DNA from: Bacillus sp. FJAT-49711 | Lineage (GTDB): Bacteria; Bacillota; Bacilli; Bacillales; Bacillaceae_C | NCBI RefSeq assembly: GCF_018343715.1 | Contig: NZ_JAGYPL010000001.1 | Coordinates: 1,266,840 to 1,330,839 of the forward strand | Direction: 5' to 3' | DNA: 64,000 nt | Shown: positions 1-10,169 of the stretch, in pieces | Position numbering within the stretch: the first letter of the stretch is position 1 | Layout: each line of letters begins with the position of its first letter | Made by a program: the position numbers and the translations under genes | Notes under the pieces: generated by a model | What the model was told of the DNA's origin: nothing | What the model saw: only the letters and a program-made list of their open reading frames with translations | The model's database searches: none

Positions 1-498
<498 letters not shown>

Positions 499-523
499 TC
501 ACCCTCCTATAAGATAATAGTGT

Positions 524-1501
524 TTAAAATTGTAATACTTTCTTTGCAGTTTCGATTATATCTTTATGGTTAGGCAACCACACAGGTTCTGCTTGAGAGA
601 ATGGATATACTGTATCCGGCGCTGCAACTCGGAGTACTGGCGCCTCTAAGCTAAGAATGGCACGGTCATTAATTTCTGCAACAACTTGAGCAGCTATCCC
701 TGCTTGTTTCTGTGCCTCTTGAACAACGATTGCTCTATTTGTTTTTTCAACAGATGCAATGATTGTATCAATATCAAGCGGGCTTATTGTACGAAGATCA
801 ATTACTTCTACAGAATGGCCCTCTTTTTCAAGCTCTTCAGCCGCTTTTAGGGAATCATGAACCATTGCACCGTAGGCAACGATAGTCAAATCCGAACCTT
901 CACGCTTAACCTCCGCTTTTCCTAAAGGAATTGTATATTCTTCTTCAGGTACTTCTTGACGGAAGGAACGATATAATTTCATATGTTCAAGGAAAATAAC
1001 AGGGTCATTATCTCTAATGGCAGAAATTAAAAGTCCTTTAGCATCATATGGTGTAGAAGGAATTACCACTTTTAAACCCGGTTGTTGAGCCATTAGTCCT
1101 TCAAGACTATCGGCATGCATTTCCGGAGTATGAACTCCTCCTCCAAATGGTGAACGAATAGTGATTGGCGCATGGAACGCTCCACCTGTACGGTATCTCC
1201 AACGAGCCATTTGTCCACTTACAGAATCCATTACTTCAAATAAAAATCCGAAGAACTGAATTTCCGGTACCGGACGGAAGCCTTGTGTAGTTAATCCAAT
1301 GGCCAAACCACCGATTCCTGACTCAGCAAGAGGCGTATCAAAAACGCGGTCTTCACCGAATTCTTTCTGCAGTCCTTCTGTAGCACGGAAAACCCCTCCA
1401 TTGACCCCGACGTCTTCTCCAAACACGAGAACATTTTCATCGTTGCGCAATTCAGTGCGAAGCGCATCCGTGATAGCTTGAATCATAGTCATTTGCGCCA
1501 T
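524..1501 (-). CDS. pdhB: Pyruvate dehydrogenase E1 component, beta subunit
   Basis: Beta subunit of the thiamine-diphosphate-dependent E1 enzyme, which decarboxylates pyruvate and passes the acetyl group to E2 lipoyl groups. The 325 residues are the usual full length. The pyrimidine-binding transketolase domain fills the first half ([14 protein letters not shown] near residue 28, then PLAESGIGG). The C-terminal transketolase domain fills the second half ([11 protein letters not shown]; the end reads [18 protein letters not shown]). It starts with ATG three nucleotides after the pdhA stop codon, so the two subunits are translationally linked for equal output. Similarity to the remembered B. 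subtilis PdhB is very high throughout. Confidence 0.96.
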   Translation of the reverse strand: MAQMTMIQAITDALRTELRNDENVLVFGEDVGVNGGVFRATEGLQKEFGEDRVFDTPLAESGIGGLAIGLTTQGFRPVPEIQFFGFLFEVMDSVSGQMARWRYRTGGAFHAPITIRSPFGGGVHTPEMHADSLEGLMAQQPGLKVVIPSTPYDAKGLLISAIRDNDPVIFLEHMKLYRSFRQEVPEEEYTIPLGKAEVKREGSDLTIVAYGAMVHDSLKAAEELEKEGHSVEVIDLRTISPLDIDTIIASVEKTNRAIVVQEAQKQAGIAAQVVAEINDRAILSLEAPVLRVAAPDTVYPFSQAEPVWLPNHKDIIETAKKVLQF

Positions 1502-1504
1502 GGC

Positions 1505-2629
<1,125 letters not shown>

Positions 2630-2828
2630 CTATCCTTTCTAATCATAATATTTGATGTCGGACATAATAAATTGCCCTAACGCGGGAGATTATTCATGTT
2701 CCGGATTACATACTAGTATAGGTTTTCCACATTTCTCATGAAGAAAAACAGAAAAACTTTCCCATCTTAATAAATAAACTGTACCAATCTTTTTCGAAAA
2801 AATATTAATACAAAGTTTCACCACATTT

Positions 2829-2857
2829 AGAGTACATGAAAACAGTTTGTTCGTCAA
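2829..2857 (-). promoter_or_regulatory. Candidate pdhA promoter
   Basis: On the minus strand, TTGACG (2852-2857) is followed after 17 nt by TACTCT (2829-2834). The -35 is good and the -10 poor. It would leave a leader of about 200 nt before pdhA. The rest of 2630-2980 holds only AT-rich sequence; the open frame at 2690-2920 lacks a ribosome binding site and is treated as chance. Confidence 0.4.
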
Positions 2858-2981
2858 TGAATTAACATTGAGCGGGAATATATCTGTATCTATAAAAATA
2901 AACTGTATCATATTAAACAAAGTATCTGTTTTATAAAAAATAAATTTTATCTAAACTGTTATACATTAGATGTAGAAAGAT

Positions 2982-3015
2982 AAAAAAACAGAAACGGAAA
3001 TTCCGTCTCTGTTTT
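2982..3015 (-). terminator. Terminator after ykyA
   Basis: Arms AAAACAGA and TCTGTTTT enclose ACGGAAATTCCGTC. On the minus strand a run of seven T follows. It sits eight nucleotides after the ykyA stop and separates ykyA from pdhA. Confidence 0.85.
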
Positions 3016-3022
3016 ATCTAAA

Positions 3023-3673
3023 TTAATTACTTGTTTCTATATTTAATCCAGAATCTTTGTAGAATTTAAGTTTCGCCTCGTTGAATTTTTTTGTTTGCTC
3101 ATTAAATTGGCTATTTGCTTCAAAAACACTCTCATAAGCTTCATTGGAAGCTTCTATTTGAGCCTGTAAATCTTCAATTTTTAAATCCTCATTCTTAATC
3201 ATTTCATAAATTTTTTTATCTTCGGCGAGTCCATTCATATAAGATGAAAATAATTTATCATACGATTCATAGCGATTATTCATTAATTCTTGTAATTCAT
3301 CAGCTTGTTTTTGAAGCTTTTCATCCTTGATTTTATCAAATTCTTCAGATGCAAGCTGAAATTCCTTTTTGGATTCTTCAAGTGATTGTTTTTCTTTTTT
3401 CATATGTTCTTCTCTTTGATCCAAATTAGTGAGGGCGTCATCGGCTAATTTAGAAATTTGATCAAATTCCTTCATACCTAAGTCCATAATTTGATCAAAT
3501 AATTCTTTTTCGTTTGCTTCAAGTTTCTTTAGTGGCTCTTGTTGTTTTTCAAAATCGGCTTCCTTAGCAGCTGTTTCTTCCAATGTTTGATAAATATTCT
3601 TTTCTGTCGACGAACATGCCGATAAAATGACAGATAATAATAAAATAAAAACAATCGTATGTACTTTTTTCAT
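3023..3673 (-). CDS. ykyA: YkyA-type putative cell-wall-binding lipoprotein
   Basis: A 216-residue secreted lipoprotein. The N-terminus is a lipoprotein signal peptide with lipobox LSAC, predicting a diacylglyceryl cysteine at residue 20. The rest is highly charged and helical, rich in Glu, Lys and Gln with heptad-like spacing, so it is probably a long coiled coil outside the membrane. The family is found beside pdhA in Bacillus and is described as a putative cell-wall binding lipoprotein; its molecular role is unknown to me. It has its own terminator, so it is probably not part of the pdh transcript. Its promoter must lie in the roughly 140 bp shared divergently with def. Confidence 0.85.
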   Translation of the reverse strand: MKKVHTIVFILLLSVILSACSSTEKNIYQTLEETAAKEADFEKQQEPLKKLEANEKELFDQIMDLGMKEFDQISKLADDALTNLDQREEHMKKEKQSLEESKKEFQLASEEFDKIKDEKLQKQADELQELMNNRYESYDKLFSSYMNGLAEDKKIYEMIKNEDLKIEDLQAQIEASNEAYESVFEANSQFNEQTKKFNEAKLKFYKDSGLNIETSN

Positions 3674-3814
3674 CTTAATCCTCCTAACTGTTCCATCCTA
3701 ACTATAACGGGATATAGTCTATTTGACAATAATGCAAAAAATAAAATAAGATGATTTTGATGCTAAATTATATTACTTATAAATAGATGCTTGCTAGAAA
3801 TAGGAGTGATGAAA

Positions 3815-4369
3815 ATGATACTAATGAAAGATATTGTTCGCGAAGATAATCCAATATTACGGAAAATCGCAAAAGAAGTTGCATTACCTCCTTCAAAAGA
3901 GGATGTAGACATTTTAAATAGCATGCAAGAATACTTAAAAAACAGCCAAGACCCCGAAATAAGTGAAAAATATAGTTTGCGCGGCGGCGTAGGTCTTGCA
4001 GCACCCCAGATCAACATCCTAAAAAGAATGTTCGCTGTACGTGTAGAAGATGAAAACGGTAAAAAATATCATTATTCATTGATAAATCCAAAAATTATTA
4101 GCCATTCTGTAGAAAAAGCTTATTTGACTTCAGGCGAAGGCTGCTTATCTGTAGATCGAAATGTCCCTGGATTTGTATTACGCCATGCTAGAATTACGCT
4201 TAAAGGATTCGATATTGAAGGAAAAGAGTTAAAACTACGATTAAAAGGCCTGCCTGCCATCGTTTTCCAACATGAGCTTGATCATTTAAACGGCGTTATG
4301 TTTTATGATTATATTGATGGGAGTAATCCGTTTTTTGTTCCAGAAGGGGCCATTCCTGTTGAAAGATAA
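3815..4369 (+). CDS. def: Peptide deformylase
   Basis: Metal-dependent hydrolase that removes the N-formyl group from nascent proteins at the ribosome. All three family motifs are present: GVGLAAPQ (residues 58-65), EGCLS with metal ligand Cys110, and QHELDHLNG, giving His153, catalytic Glu154 and His157. ATG at 3815 is chosen over earlier in-frame starts (TTG 3791, ATG 3809) because GGAG lies eight nucleotides before it and the resulting 184 residues equal the B. subtilis YkrB/DefB length. The 12-residue insertion after the first motif fits the Gram-positive type II deformylases. It converges with ykrA across a shared hairpin. Confidence 0.95.
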   Translation: MILMKDIVREDNPILRKIAKEVALPPSKEDVDILNSMQEYLKNSQDPEISEKYSLRGGVGLAAPQINILKRMFAVRVEDENGKKYHYSLINPKIISHSVEKAYLTSGEGCLSVDRNVPGFVLRHARITLKGFDIEGKELKLRLKGLPAIVFQHELDHLNGVMFYDYIDGSNPFFVPEGAIPVER

Positions 4370-4375
4370 TTATTT

Positions 4376-4407
4376 GCTGTCAAGAAAAATCAAATCTTGA
4401 CAGCCTT
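4376..4407. terminator. Bidirectional terminator between def and ykrA
   Basis: Ten-base arms GCTGTCAAGA and TCTTGACAGC enclose an A-rich loop. T-rich tails lie on both strands between the convergent genes. Confidence 0.85.
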
Positions 4408-5202
4408 TTATTTTATTGTTTCAAAATCTTCTTCCAACAGTCCTACTTCTATCAATCCATTTACAATTCCATCGTTATCAACGCTTGTTGTTATAAAATC
4501 GGCGTGCATTTTAACAGCCTCATGCGCATTTCCCATTGCTATTCCCGTTCCTACTGTTTGCAGCATCTCGATATCATTCAAGCCATCACCAAATGCATAT
4601 GTATTCTGCAATTCAAACCCTAGCCTTGCAATCAACTTCTTTATTCCTTCAGCCTTTGATCCTCCTTTTGGAACAACATCTAATGACTCCTCATGCCATC
4701 TAATAAAAGTAAGGTTATTTTCAAAGTCTATTAAATAACCATCTTCACCTTCTTTTGCGAAAAGAAGAGCTTGATAAATATTCGTTTTTTCGAAGAAATT
4801 CGGATCATATTCAGGATGGACCATTTTAAGTGTGCCGAGACTTTCTTTCACTCGGCTATCAAATTCTACATTGGATTTTAATGTAGACTCATTCAAAAAT
4901 ACTAAGTGATGTTGATGTTTTTCTGCTACCTGTATTAATTTTTTTAATTTAAGGGAGTCCAAAGGATTTGTATACACTACTTCATTTCCAAATACAACAT
5001 ATTGACCATTAAAACTTACATATGATTCCATATCCAATTCTTTTAACAATGTAGTGACCATAAATGGCGCCCTTCCTGTAGCAAGAGCTGTATAAACTCC
5101 TTTCTCTTGCAACGTCTTTATAGCTGCTTTAGTAGAAGCCGGAAGATTTTTTTTATCGTCTAGCAATGTTCCATCAATATCAAAGAAAACTATTTTTTTC
5201 AT
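4408..5202 (-). CDS. ykrA: Cof-type HAD-IIB family phosphatase
   Basis: HAD-superfamily hydrolase of the Cof subclass, acting on sugar phosphates or similar small phosphoesters in the cytoplasm; the substrate cannot be read from sequence. Motif I is DIDGTLLDD (residues 8-16) with the nucleophile Asp8. Motif II is in ALATGR, motif III is the Lys near GGSKAEGI, and motif IV is FGDGLNDIEML. The IIB cap sits between motifs II and III. The 264 residues are normal length. The position between def and rpoY-rnjA is the same as B. subtilis ykrA. It is divergent from the small peptide gene at 5361. Confidence 0.9.
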   Translation of the reverse strand: MKKIVFFDIDGTLLDDKKNLPASTKAAIKTLQEKGVYTALATGRAPFMVTTLLKELDMESYVSFNGQYVVFGNEVVYTNPLDSLKLKKLIQVAEKHQHHLVFLNESTLKSNVEFDSRVKESLGTLKMVHPEYDPNFFEKTNIYQALLFAKEGEDGYLIDFENNLTFIRWHEESLDVVPKGGSKAEGIKKLIARLGFELQNTYAFGDGLNDIEMLQTVGTGIAMGNAHEAVKMHADFITTSVDNDGIVNGLIEVGLLEEDFETIK

Positions 5203-5360
5203 ATCATATCTCCTCGTCTGATTCTTCTATTCATGATAGAGAGTACATAAAAAGCATATAATAAAACCGATTAATATGCACAAATTTACATTTTCTATTT
5301 GCAAGTTGCTTTTACTTTGGACCAGTATCGGTTAAAATAGAAATTAAGGAGTGATCCACA

Positions 5361-5432
5361 ATGTTTAATAAGCTGAGAAAAAAGCTTTTGAAACGGTGGA
5401 AAGATTTACTTAGAAAAAAAACAATTGCTTAA
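5361..5432 (+). CDS. Very small cationic amphipathic peptide (23 residues)
   Basis: I do not recognise this gene. It has AAGGAG at 5346-5351, nine nucleotides before the ATG, and a hairpin after the stop. The predicted peptide has ten Lys/Arg and one Asp in 23 residues. Phe2, Leu5, Leu9, Trp13 and Leu16 fall on one face of a helix, so it should bind membranes or RNA as an amphipathic helix; there is no transmembrane segment. A possible promoter (TTTACT, 16 nt, TAAAAT) ends just upstream. It lies between divergent ykrA and the rpoY-rnjA operon. It could be a free small protein, or a leader peptide whose hairpin attenuates transcription into rpoY. Real translation is unproven. Confidence 0.55.
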   Translation: MFNKLRKKLLKRWKDLLRKKTIA

Positions 5433-5443
5433 TCAACAATTAA

Positions 5444-5478
5444 GATCCCTCTGTTTTTTTCGGAGGGCTTATTCTTTA
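5444..5478 (+). terminator. Hairpin after the small peptide gene
   Basis: CCCTCTG pairs with CGGAGGG around a loop of seven T. The tail (CTTATTCTTT) is T-rich but interrupted. It could end the peptide transcript or act as an attenuator ahead of rpoY. Confidence 0.6.
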
Positions 5479-5593
5479 TAATAGGCTATTTTCAATTGAA
5501 GGTTCTTGAATTCATTAAAAAAGTTTATTGTGTCTAAAAAAGCTAATGTTTTTTTATTATAAATTATGACAACGGAGTTAAGGAGAGATTATG

Positions 5594-5812
5594 ATGATTT
5601 TTAAAGTTTATTATCAAGATAGCAAAAATGAAATACCAGTTCGCGAAAAAACGAAATCCATGTATATCGAAGCGGACAATGAACGCGCCATTCGCAAATT
5701 ACTTAAAGAGCAACAAATCAACATTGAATTTGTTCAATTGCTGGAAGGCTCATATCTTGATTATGAGAAGCAAAGTGAGCATTTTAAACTACAGGAGAAT
5801 GTACCACTATGA
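5594..5812 (+). CDS. rpoY: RNA polymerase epsilon subunit
   Basis: Small accessory subunit of Firmicute RNA polymerase (B. subtilis YkzG), structurally like the phage protein Gp2. The 72-residue product shows the family pattern: MIFKVYYQ at the start, a central [12 protein letters not shown] strand, and [15 protein letters not shown] near the end. Two adjacent ATG codons exist at 5591 and 5594. The second is preferred because AAGGAG at 5580-5585 is then eight nucleotides away. The stop codon overlaps the rnjA start by four nucleotides (ATGA), so the two are translationally coupled, as is usual in Bacillus. Confidence 0.9.
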   Translation: MIFKVYYQDSKNEIPVREKTKSMYIEADNERAIRKLLKEQQINIEFVQLLEGSYLDYEKQSEHFKLQENVPL

Positions 5813-7476
5813 AATTTGTAAAAAATGACCAAACTGCAGTATTTGCTCTCGGCGGACTAGGCGAAATAGGAAAAAACACATACGCTGTTCAATTTCAAGA
5901 TGAGATCATCTTGATTGACGCTGGCATCAAATTCCCAGAGGATGAACTGCTTGGGATTGATTATGTTATTCCGGATTATACTTATATTGTTAAAAATGCT
6001 GATAAAATAAAAGGTCTATTTGTCACACATGGACATGAAGATCACATTGGCGGCATCCCTTATTTGCTTCGCCAAGTAAATATTCCTATTTATGCGGGAA
6101 AATTGGCGACAGGCCTTATTAAAAACAAGTTGGAAGAGCATGGTCTTTTGCGACAAACAAAGTTTTTTGAAATAAAAGAAGATGATGTTATTAAATTTAG
6201 AAAAACATCCGTTTCTTTTTTCCGTACGACTCATAGTATTCCCGATTCATACGGCATTGTCGTAAAAACACCACCTGGAAACATTGTTCATACAGGTGAT
6301 TTTAAATTTGATTTTACCCCAGTTGGAGAACCTGCCAACTTGACGAAAATGGCGGAAATAGGAAAAGAAGGTGTTCTTTGTCTGTTATCAGATAGTACAA
6401 ATGCGGAAGTTCCTCATTTTACCATGTCTGAAAGACGTGTAGGAGATAGCATTCATGATATTTTCCGCAAAGTAGATGGACGAGTCATATTTGCTACCTT
6501 CGCATCAAATATTCATCGTCTTCAGCAAGTAACGGATGCAGCAGTAGCAAATGGAAGAAAAATAGCTGTATTCGGCCGCAGTATGGATGCCGCAATTGAA
6601 ATTGGACAAGAACTAGGATATATTCGCGCTCCAAAAGATACATTTATATCAACCCAACAGTTGAACCGTCTTCCTGCCAATAAAGTGACTATTCTTTGTA
6701 CAGGGAGTCAAGGTGAACCGATGGCAGCATTATCAAGAATTGCGAATGGGACTCATCGCCAAATCCAAATACAACCAGGTGATACGGTCGTTTTCTCTTC
6801 ATCTCCGATCCCAGGAAATACAATCAGCGTTAATCGTACAATCAATTTATTGTACCGTGCTGGTGCCGATGTTATTTCAGGATCCTTAAACGATATTCAT
6901 ACGTCCGGCCACGGTGGACAGCAAGAACAAAAATTAATGCTTAGGCTAATGAAACCTAAATTTTTCATGCCGATTCACGGTGAATTTCGTATGCAAAAGA
7001 CACATGCTCAGCTAGCCATTGAGTGTGATGTCCTTGAAGAAAATTGCTTTATTATGGATAATGGCGATGTACTTGCGTTAACTGATCAAACTGCAGAAAT
7101 TGCAGGAAAGATTCCTTCTGGAAATGTGTACATTGATGGAAGTGGAATTGGAGATATTGGAAATATTGTATTGCGTGATAGAAGAATTCTTTCTGAAGAA
7201 GGTTTAGTCATCGTTGTTGTTTCAATAGATATGGAAAATCATACAATTGCTGCAGGGCCGGATATCATTTCGCGAGGATTTGTATATATGCGCGAATCTG
7301 GAGATTTGATTAATGAAGCCCAAAGAATGATTAGTAAGCATTTAAATAAAATCATGGATCGAAAAACAACACAATGGTCAGAAATAAAGAATGAAATCAC
7401 TGATACATTAACCCCATTTTTATATGAAAAAACAAAACGCAAACCGATGATTTTGCCGATCATTATGGAAGTGTGA
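5809..7476 (+). CDS. rnjA: Ribonuclease J1
   Basis: 5'-to-3' exonuclease and endonuclease of the metallo-beta-lactamase/beta-CASP family, central to mRNA turnover and rRNA maturation. The zinc motif [10 protein letters not shown] (His-x-His-x-Asp-His) lies near residue 74. HTGDFKFDF gives further metal ligands, and the beta-CASP domain is readable ([25 protein letters not shown]). PIHGEFRM carries the last histidine. The 555 residues equal the known length. It is the second gene of the rpoY-rnjA operon. Its native terminator has been split by an IS element 40 nt after the stop, so transcription may now enter the element. Confidence 0.96.
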   Translation: MKFVKNDQTAVFALGGLGEIGKNTYAVQFQDEIILIDAGIKFPEDELLGIDYVIPDYTYIVKNADKIKGLFVTHGHEDHIGGIPYLLRQVNIPIYAGKLATGLIKNKLEEHGLLRQTKFFEIKEDDVIKFRKTSVSFFRTTHSIPDSYGIVVKTPPGNIVHTGDFKFDFTPVGEPANLTKMAEIGKEGVLCLLSDSTNAEVPHFTMSERRVGDSIHDIFRKVDGRVIFATFASNIHRLQQVTDAAVANGRKIAVFGRSMDAAIEIGQELGYIRAPKDTFISTQQLNRLPANKVTILCTGSQGEPMAALSRIANGTHRQIQIQPGDTVVFSSSPIPGNTISVNRTINLLYRAGADVISGSLNDIHTSGHGGQQEQKLMLRLMKPKFFMPIHGEFRMQKTHAQLAIECDVLEENCFIMDNGDVLALTDQTAEIAGKIPSGNVYIDGSGIGDIGNIVLRDRRILSEEGLVIVVVSIDMENHTIAAGPDIISRGFVYMRESGDLINEAQRMISKHLNKIMDRKTTQWSEIKNEITDTLTPFLYEKTKRKPMILPIIMEV

Positions 7477-7507
7477 AATAGAGAGTAATAAATGTAAAAA
7501 GACCGGT

Positions 7508-7516
7508 ACAAATTTC
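7508..7516 (+). repeat. Target-site duplication, left copy
   Basis: ACAAATTTC directly abuts the left IS end (GAGGGCACTG). The same nine bases follow the right end at 8649-8657. Confidence 0.85.
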
Positions 7517-7566
7517 GAGGGCACTGAAAAAGCCCCCTAAATTTAGGATTGTGTTAAAACTTAGCT

Positions 7567-7698
7567 GTTGATTTCCGTTCCAGGCGGCTTCGCTTTCCGC
7601 GGGCGGTTCGGAGAGCCTCCTCGGCGCTGAAGCGCCTGCGGGGTCTCCCCTGTCCCGTACTCCCACAGGAGTCTGCGCCGCCTTCCACTCCAATCAAC
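7567..7698 (+). repeat. GC-rich palindromic repeat, copy A (inside the IS)
   Basis: It begins GTTGATT and ends AATCAAC, with much of the interior (GGCGGC.., CGCGGGCGG, CTCCTCGGCGC) able to fold back. It is far richer in GC than its surroundings. Related copies lie at 13154-13307, 18875-19009 and 19336-19466 (reversed). No coding frame of note. Confidence 0.8.
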
Positions 7699-7723
7699 TG
7701 AGTCCTTTACTTTGGATAATTTT

Positions 7724-7768
7724 AAAAAAGGCATAATCCCCAACTATTAAGGGGATTATGCCTTTTTT
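7724..7768 (+). terminator. Terminator upstream of the transposase
   Basis: An 18-base arm ending CATAATCCCC pairs with GGGGATTATG and a T6 tail. It is placed between the IS end and the transposase, where it would stop outside transcription, including read-through from rnjA, from entering the transposase. Confidence 0.85.
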
Positions 7769-7808
7769 GCTGTATAATTATAGTATCAATTTCAAATGGG
7801 TGGGTACT

Positions 7809-8524
7809 ATGATTCAAAAACAACAATCAATGACTCTCAGTCCTTAATTTGGTATTTATGATTTAGTTGTTCCGAAGGATAATCTACTACGTAAACTTAA
7901 CGATCTGGTTGATTTCTCTTTTGTTTATGATGAACTTAAAGATAAATATTGTCATGATAATGGTCGGAATGCAATCGACCCTATTCGCATGTTTAAATAC
8001 TTATTGTTAAAGACTATCCATGACTTGTCTGAAGTTGATATTGTTGACCGTTCGAAATACGATATGTCTTTTAAGTATTTCCTTCACATGACTCCGGAGG
8101 AGCCAGTAATCGAGCCAAGTTCTTTAACCAAGTTTCGAAAACTCCGTTTAAAAGATGTAAACCTTCTGGATCTACTTATCAATAAAACTGTTGAAATTGC
8201 CATTGAAAAGGAAATCATCAAGAGTAAATCTATTATCGTGGATGCTACCCATACGAAAGCTCGCTACAATCAAATGACACCAAAAGAAATACTGATGGAC
8301 CGTTCTAAAAAGTTAAGAAAAGCTATTTATCAGATAGATGAATCTATGAAAAACAAGTTTCGAAAAAACGATATAAAATAGAAGCGAAAAATAGCGAATT
8401 AAAACACAGACACGGGTACAATGTTGCAAATTCCTCGGGTCTAGTTGGTATGCAATTGCAAGGTGCAATGGCAATATTCACTGTAAATTTAAAAAGAATA
8501 TTGAAACTAATAGATCAAAAATAG
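7809..8524 (+). pseudogene. IS1182-family transposase, broken
   Basis: The reading frame starts at ATG 7809 (MIQKQQSMTLSP) and is stopped at codon 13 by TAA. It then runs on with family sequence (DLVVPKDNLLRK; IDPIRMFKYLLLK; TKFRKLRL; SIIVDATHTKARY, which holds the first catalytic Asp) to a stop near 8381. The C-terminal end (EAKNSELKHRHGYN; GMQLQGAMAIFTVNLKRILKL) resumes in another frame immediately afterwards. The middle third, with the other catalytic acids, is deleted. At least one nonsense change, one internal deletion and a frame change make it inactive. Confidence 0.88.
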
Positions 8525-8548
8525 GGGTGAAAAATAGCCTCAATGAAT

Positions 8549-8600
8549 AAAAAAGACGACTTAAAATTCATTTTTAAGAATTTTAAAGTCGTCTTTTTTT
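8549..8600 (+). terminator. Terminator after the transposase remnant
   Basis: A long 21-base arm (AAAAAAGACGACTT...) and its complement are followed by seven T, 24 nt after the transposase stop. Confidence 0.85.
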
Positions 8601-8648
8601 GTAGTGTTTTAGAAATTCTCGAAAAACCGAAGGTTTTTCAGTGCCCTC

Positions 8649-8657
8649 ACAAATTTC
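8649..8657 (+). repeat. Target-site duplication, right copy
   Basis: ACAAATTTC, identical to 7508-7516, directly follows the right inverted repeat. Confidence 0.85.
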
Positions 8658-8789
8658 CCCGGTCCTTTTTTATTACTCTGATTTGAAAAATATTAATACT
8701 ATGTATAATTTCTTTCATGTTATATTTCTTCGTCCAGCTATAGATGCCTTTTTGCCTTTCTGGCACACAGCGTTTCCTTTACTATAAAA

Positions 8790-8825
8790 GTTTGTACGTC
8801 GCTAAACAGGCGCTTCCGCTTTTGT
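8790..8825 (-). repeat. Short copy of the dispersed AAAGCGGAAGCGCC repeat
   Basis: Read on the minus strand it is CAAAAGCGGAAGCGCC followed by TGTTTAGCGACGTAC. That matches the left end of the degenerate copies at 50419, 59303 and 60614. It abuts the ktrC stop codon. Confidence 0.5.
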
Positions 8826-9485
8826 TTATTCCATCACTTTCTTTTCAAAGCGGTTAATATCACTGTCTGCACCAATTACGATAAGGATATCATCTTTTTT
8901 AAGTGGATCGTCTGCTTGTGGAGAAACAATGATCTCAGGTCCTCTTTTAATGGCAACGATATTTAGGCCGTATTTTGCCCTTACGTCAAGTTCAACTAAT
9001 GAATGGCCGGCAAGCAGATCATTTACTTTTATTTCCACTATACTATATTCATCTGATAATTCTAGGTAATCCAAAATATTATTGGAGACGATATAATGAG
9101 CAATACGTCTTCCCATATCCCTTTCAGGATGGACAACATAATCTGCCCCAATTTTCAAAAGCACTTTTTCGTGATAATCGTTTTGAGCTTTAACCGTAAT
9201 ATGATTTACTCCTATTTCTTTCAGCATAAGCGTAGTTAAAATGCTCGATTGGATATCTTCACCAATTGCCACAATAACATGATCAAAGTTTCGTATGCCC
9301 AGGCTCTTTAATATATTTTCATCTGTTGTATCTGCAATGACGGCATGAGTAGCAATGGAGGCAAATTCATTGACGCGATCTTCATTTTTATCCATTGCCA
9401 GAACTTCCATTCCTTGCTCCGCAAGTTCACGGCATATGCTCCCTCCAAAGCGTCCAAGTCCGATAACAGCAAATTGTTTTTTCAA
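8826..9485 (-). CDS. ktrC: Potassium uptake regulatory subunit (KtrC/KtrA type)
   Basis: Cytoplasmic gating ring subunit of a Ktr potassium channel. The RCK-N Rossmann domain starts at once with the dinucleotide motif GLGRFGGS, binding ATP/ADP, and Asp residues follow at the expected strand ends. The RCK-C domain (about residues 135-219) has the form known to bind c-di-AMP in relatives. The 219 residues are normal. The start is TTG at 9485, seven nucleotides after GGAGG; no ATG fits. The partner membrane subunit is probably the ktrD gene at the far right of this window. Its place next to rnjA is conserved in Bacillus. Confidence 0.88.
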   Translation of the reverse strand: MKKQFAVIGLGRFGGSICRELAEQGMEVLAMDKNEDRVNEFASIATHAVIADTTDENILKSLGIRNFDHVIVAIGEDIQSSILTTLMLKEIGVNHITVKAQNDYHEKVLLKIGADYVVHPERDMGRRIAHYIVSNNILDYLELSDEYSIVEIKVNDLLAGHSLVELDVRAKYGLNIVAIKRGPEIIVSPQADDPLKKDDILIVIGADSDINRFEKKVME

Positions 9486-9514
9486 CGTAATTCCTCCGTT
9501 TATTTAAATGATGA

Positions 9515-10153
9515 TCATGATTGATTAACGAGTTGATTTTTAAAAGCATAAATCGCAGCTTGTGTTCGATCCTGTATTTCAAGCTTGCTTAAAATATTGC
9601 TTACATGAGTTTTAACAGTTTTTAATCCAATAAATAATTCTTCAGCAATTTCTTGATTCGTTTTGCCTTCTGCAATTAGCAGTAATATTTCATATTCTCG
9701 ATTCGTTAAATTTTCATGGAGCTGAGGCTTATTTCTTTCCTTCATTTTTGCCATCATTTTTCCTGTCACTTCAGGTTCAAGAACAGATTGGCCTTTATAA
9801 GTTGCTCTTACTGCATCTGCTATTTCACTGGCAGTCGATGTTTTTAATATGTAACTTGTCGCTCCAGCTTCTAATGCAGGATACACCTTTTCATCATCTA
9901 AAAAGCTAGTAACAACAATAATTTTTGCATCCGGCCATTCCTTAATAATCGCTTGAGTTGCTTCTATCCCGTCCATTACATCCATTACGAGGTCCATCAG
10001 GATGATATCCGGCCGCAATGCTAATGCCATTTCCGCTCCTTTTGAACCATTCTCAGCTTCCCCTATTACCTCGATATCCGTTTGAATCGAAAGATAAGCT
10101 GAAACTCCAATGCGGACCATTTCATGATCATCCACAAGTAGTACCTTAATCAT
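9515..10153 (-). CDS. liaR: LiaR-type response regulator
   Basis: NarL-family response regulator that activates the lia envelope-stress operon when phosphorylated by LiaS. The receiver domain has acidic Asp8/Asp9, the phospho-acceptor Asp54 (ILMDLVMD) and Lys near SYILK. The C-terminal LuxR helix-turn-helix reads [20 protein letters not shown] and continues to [15 protein letters not shown] at 10153 is chosen because AGAGG is nine nucleotides away; the ATG at 10162 directly abuts that site. Last gene of the liaI-H-F-S-R operon, 16 nt after liaS. Confidence 0.88.
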   Translation of the reverse strand: MIKVLLVDDHEMVRIGVSAYLSIQTDIEVIGEAENGSKGAEMALALRPDIILMDLVMDVMDGIEATQAIIKEWPDAKIIVVTSFLDDEKVYPALEAGATSYILKTSTASEIADAVRATYKGQSVLEPEVTGKMMAKMKERNKPQLHENLTNREYEILLLIAEGKTNQEIAEELFIGLKTVKTHVSNILSKLEIQDRTQAAIYAFKNQLVNQS

Positions 10154-10169
10154 ACTCCTCATCCTCTTT

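Larger units (their letters stand above)
7517..8648 (+). mobile_element. IS1182-family insertion sequence, internally deleted remnant
   Basis: Terminal inverted repeats GAGGGCACTGAAAAA (7517-7531) and its exact complement (8634-8648) bound 1,132 bp, flanked by a 9-bp direct repeat. Inside, in order, are a GC-rich palindromic repeat, a terminator, a promoter-like TATAAT, a broken transposase and a second terminator. The transposase N- and C-terminal motifs are of IS1182 type. The element cannot move by itself. The clean ends and duplication show it arrived by transposition into the loop of the rnjA terminator and decayed afterwards. Confidence 0.85.
7496..8670 (+). terminator. rnjA terminator, interrupted by an IS element
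   Basis: The left arm AAAAAGACCGG (7496-7506) and the right arm CCGGTCCTTTTT (8659-8670) pair as GACCGG/CCGGTC followed by a T run. They are now separated by 1.13 kb of IS DNA. Removing the element and one copy of its 9-bp duplication restores a normal hairpin with loop TACAAATTTCC directly after rnjA. Confidence 0.8.

Noticed and set aside
2690-2920. 76-codon open frame upstream of pdhA
   Set aside because: No ribosome site, composition follows the AT-rich leader, and it overlaps the candidate pdhA promoter.
7463-7743. Minus-strand frames through the first GC-rich repeat
   Set aside because: Same reason: long frames in a palindromic repeat, rich in Arg/Pro/Gly, without start signals.
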